This document shows, piece by piece, positions 61,461 to 64,000 of a DNA stretch of 64,000 nucleotides. This DNA comes from Leucobacter musarum subsp. musarum (GTDB lineage: Bacteria; Actinomycetota; Actinomycetes; Actinomycetales; Microbacteriaceae): positions 1 to 64,000 of the forward strand of contig NZ_JHBW01000111.1 of NCBI RefSeq assembly GCF_001273845.1, written 5' to 3'. The position numbers and the translations under genes are program-made. Position 1 is the first letter of the stretch. Each line of letters begins with the position of its first letter. Below the pieces are notes generated by a model that did not search any database, was not told where the DNA came from, and worked only from the letters and a program-made list of their open reading frames with translations.

Positions 61461-64000
61461 GTGGCGACAGTTCTCGAAAAGCTTCTTCGCGTCGGCGAAG
61501 GGCGCATCCTGAAAAAGCTCGAGCGGCAGGCAAAGCTCGTAGCGAATCTGGAGAGCACCTTTGCGGACCTCAGCGATGAGGAGCTGCGCGAGGAGACCAC
61601 AGAGTTCCGCGAGCGCCTGGAAAAGGGCGAGACGCTCGACGATCTGCTCCCCGAGGCGTTCGCCGCGGTGCGCGAGGCCGCGAAGCGCACGATCGGCCTC
61701 AACCCGTTCCCCGTGCAGATTATGGGCGGCGCGAACCTGCACCTCGGCAACATCTCCGAGATGAAGACGGGTGAGGGCAAGACGCTCGTCGCGACCATGC
61801 CGTCGTACCTGAACGCGCTCGCGGGCAAGGGCGTGCACGTCGTCACCGTGAACGACTACCTCGCCAGCTACCAGAGCGATCTGATGGGCCGCGTGTTCCG
61901 CGCGCTCGGCATGACCACTGGCTGCATCGTGTCGGGCCAAGACCCCGCGACCCGCCGTGAGCAGTACAACGCCGACATCACCTACGGCACGAACAACGAG
62001 TTCGGCTTCGACTATCTCCGCGACAACATGGCGTCGAGTGCTGAGGAGCGCGTGCAGCGCGGTCACTTCTTCGCCGTCATCGATGAGGTCGACTCGATCC
62101 TTATCGACGAGGCGCGTACCCCGCTCATCATCTCGGGGCCGGCATCGGGTGAGGCGAACCGCTGGTTCGGCGAGTTCGCGCGCATTGCCCGCAAGCTCGA
62201 GGCCGGCGTCGACTTCGAGGTCGACGAGAAGAAGCGCACCGTCGGTGTGCTTGAGCCCGGTATCGAGAAGGTCGAGGATCACCTCGGCATCACGAACCTG
62301 TACGAGTCGGTGAACACCCCGCTGATCTCATTCCTGAACAACTCGATCAAGGCCAATGCGCTCTTCACGCGCGACAAAGATTATGTCGTGCTCAACGGCG
62401 AGGTGCTGATCGTCGACGAGCACACCGGTCGTATTCTCGCCGGGCGCCGCTATAACGAGGGCATGCACCAGGCCATCGAGGCCAAAGAAGGCGTGCAGGT
62501 CAAGGCCGAGAACCAGATGCTGGCGACGGTCACGCTGCAGAACTACTTCCGTCTCTACGAGAAGCTCTCGGGCATGACCGGCACCGCCGAGACCGAGGCC
62601 AGCGAGTTCATGTCGACCTACAAGCTGGGCGTCGTGCCGATTCCGACGAACCGCGGAATGCAGCGCAAGGATCAGCCCGACCTCGTCTACAAGAACGAGG
62701 AGGCGAAGTTCGCGCAAGTCGTCGTCGACATCGCGGAGCGCCACGAGAAGGGCCAGCCCGTACTCGTCGGTACCACGAGTGTCGAGAAGAGCGAGTACCT
62801 GTCGCGTCTGCTCGCCAAGGCCGGCGTGCGCCACGAGGTGCTCAACGCGAAGAACCACGCACGCGAAGCGGCGATCATCGCCCAGGCCGGCCGACTTGGC
62901 TCGGTCACCGTTGCGACGAACATGGCCGGTCGCGGCACCGACATCATGCTCGGCGGCAACGCCGAATTCCTCGCGGTGCAGGAGATGGCCGCACGCGGTC
63001 TGTCGACCGACGAAGATCCGGAGGCCTACGAGGCTGCGTGGGACGATGTGTTCGCCGCGGTCAAGGAGACCGTGTCGGGCGAAGCCGCGAAGGTCATCGA
63101 AGTGGGCGGGCTCTACGTGCTCGGCACCGAGCGTCACGAATCGCGCCGCATCGATAACCAGCTCCGCGGTCGTTCGGGCCGTCAGGGCGACCCGGGTGAG
63201 AGCCGCTTCTACCTCTCGCTCGGCGACGATCTCATGCGTCTCTTCAACTCGGGTGCCGCGGCAGCGCTGATGAACCGCGGCAGCTTCCCCGACGATCTCG
63301 CGATCGAATCGAAGGTCGTCACGCGCGCGATTCAGAGCGCACAGAGCCAGGTCGAGCAGCGCAACGCCGAGATTCGCAAGAACGTGCTGAAGTACGACGA
63401 CGTTCTGGACCGCCAGCGCAAGGCGATCTACAGCGACCGCCAGCAGATTCTCGACGGCGAAGAGATCGAACCGCGCATCGACGCGTTCCGCGAGCAGACG
63501 ATCGACGCGATCCTCGATTCGCACGGGCGCGATGAGGACTGGGACTTCGACGCCCTCTTCAGCGATCTGCGCCAGGTCTACCCGGTCGGCCTCACCATCG
63601 ACGAGCTGCTTGCCGAGGCCGGCGGTTCGCGTCGCGTCGATCGGGCGTTCCTCCGTCGCGAGATTCTCTCGGACGCCGAGGTCGCCTACGAGACGCGCGA
63701 ACAGGCGCTCGGGGGCGAGGCGATGCGCGAGCTCGAGCGTCGCGTCGTGCTCGCCACGATCGATCGCCGCTGGCGCGACCACCTCTACGAGATGGAGTAC
63801 CTCAAGGAGGGCATCGGGCTCCGCGCAATGGCGCAGCGCGATCCGCTGGTCGAGTACCAGCGCGAGGGCTACAACATGTTCGAGGGCATGATGGGCCAGA
63901 TCAAGGAGGAGTCCATGGGGCTGCTCTACAACCTCGAGGTCAAGGTGCGCCCCGCCGAGGGCCCGCAGGATCACGTGCACTTGGAGGGTGGCGGTCTCGA
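61461..64000 (+). CDS. secA: SecA preprotein translocase ATPase (3' end beyond window)
   Basis: 846 codons are visible with no stop, so the gene continues past 64000. SecA drives Sec-dependent export. Walker [11 protein letters not shown] (~residue 102), [20 protein letters not shown] (Walker B/DEAD), the preprotein crosslinking domain, [38 protein letters not shown], and the helical scaffold/IRA1 region ([16 protein letters not shown]) are intact. GTG 61461 starts it, with AGGAGAGA upstream. The hpf-secA linkage marks this as the housekeeping SecA1. Confidence 0.98.
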   Translation, partial: MATVLEKLLRVGEGRILKKLERQAKLVANLESTFADLSDEELREETTEFRERLEKGETLDDLLPEAFAAVREAAKRTIGLNPFPVQIMGGANLHLGNISEMKTGEGKTLVATMPSYLNALAGKGVHVVTVNDYLASYQSDLMGRVFRALGMTTGCIVSGQDPATRREQYNADITYGTNNEFGFDYLRDNMASSAEERVQRGHFFAVIDEVDSILIDEARTPLIISGPASGEANRWFGEFARIARKLEAGVDFEVDEKKRTVGVLEPGIEKVEDHLGITNLYESVNTPLISFLNNSIKANALFTRDKDYVVLNGEVLIVDEHTGRILAGRRYNEGMHQAIEAKEGVQVKAENQMLATVTLQNYFRLYEKLSGMTGTAETEASEFMSTYKLGVVPIPTNRGMQRKDQPDLVYKNEEAKFAQVVVDIAERHEKGQPVLVGTTSVEKSEYLSRLLAKAGVRHEVLNAKNHAREAAIIAQAGRLGSVTVATNMAGRGTDIMLGGNAEFLAVQEMAARGLSTDEDPEAYEAAWDDVFAAVKETVSGEAAKVIEVGGLYVLGTERHESRRIDNQLRGRSGRQGDPGESRFYLSLGDDLMRLFNSGAAAALMNRGSFPDDLAIESKVVTRAIQSAQSQVEQRNAEIRKNVLKYDDVLDRQRKAIYSDRQQILDGEEIEPRIDAFREQTIDAILDSHGRDEDWDFDALFSDLRQVYPVGLTIDELLAEAGGSRRVDRAFLRREILSDAEVAYETREQALGGEAMRELERRVVLATIDRRWRDHLYEMEYLKEGIGLRAMAQRDPLVEYQREGYNMFEGMMGQIKEESMGLLYNLEVKVRPAEGPQDHVHLEGGGL

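Overview
High-GC actinobacterial chromosome. Three things point to Micrococcales, most likely Microbacteriaceae (Leucobacter-like; inference from gene order and style, not a database match): the type VII secretion (T7SS/ESX) genes, the block whiB - glycosyltransferase - DUF5719 - zincin-like - mtrA - mtrB - lpqB - comF - hpf - secA, and the pervasive leaderless promoters (a -10 hexamer NANNNT, then 6-7 nt, then the start codon).

Layout. (1) 0-12.3 kb: part of a T7SS locus with a small helical protein, three mycosin proteases in near-tandem, a WXG-bearing Gly-rich protein between the first two, a three-ATPase EccC and a membrane FHA protein. EccB, EccD and EccE are not in the window. (2) 12.4-19.4 kb: EEP-family hydrolase, GntR regulator, a MarR/DHA2 efflux pair with a well-defined double operator, purK-purE, and a GT-B glycosyltransferase. 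(3) 19.6-24.7 kb: cell-envelope operon galE - LytR-CpsA-Psr - phosphoglycerol transferase - GT2. (4) 24.7-33 kb: a frameshifted Rv3235-family gene, PdtaS-like kinase, a LiaFSR-like PspC envelope-stress system, and a protein O-mannosyltransferase. (5) 33.1-43.4 kb: proS and nusA-ylxR-infB. Between proS and nusA, where rimP is expected, lie a putative T7SS effector operon (WXG100-like protein, small helical protein, 690-aa DUF1023 lipase-like protein, lipoprotein) and a YiaA/B-type protein. (6) 43.4-49.3 kb: AraC/glyoxalase, DUF805 protein, rbfA, a one-gene cassette, mutY, truB. (7) 49.4-64 kb: the whiB2-like / mtrAB-lpqB / hpf / secA block, with secA running off the right edge.

Most notable. 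The convergent rbfA-mutY junction exists twice, as 39-bp direct repeats (38/39 identical) bracketing one foreign-looking gene. The effector operon stands in the rimP position and pairs a lipase-like protein with a lipoprotein, an arrangement that resembles lipase toxin/immunity pairs of other Gram-positive T7SSs. There are three mycosins for one EccC. The eccC and FHA genes have near-identical promoters, and several genes (FHA, purK, secA) have candidate leaderless upstream ORFs abutting or preceding the main start. The infB Shine-Dalgarno sequence is locked inside a perfect hairpin. The mycosin block, the effector operon and the cassette look visibly less GC-rich at third positions than the housekeeping genes.

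No rRNA, tRNA, CRISPR array or insertion sequence was recognised. No gap between genes exceeds about 215 bases, provided the frameshifted gene at 24726-25239 is counted.
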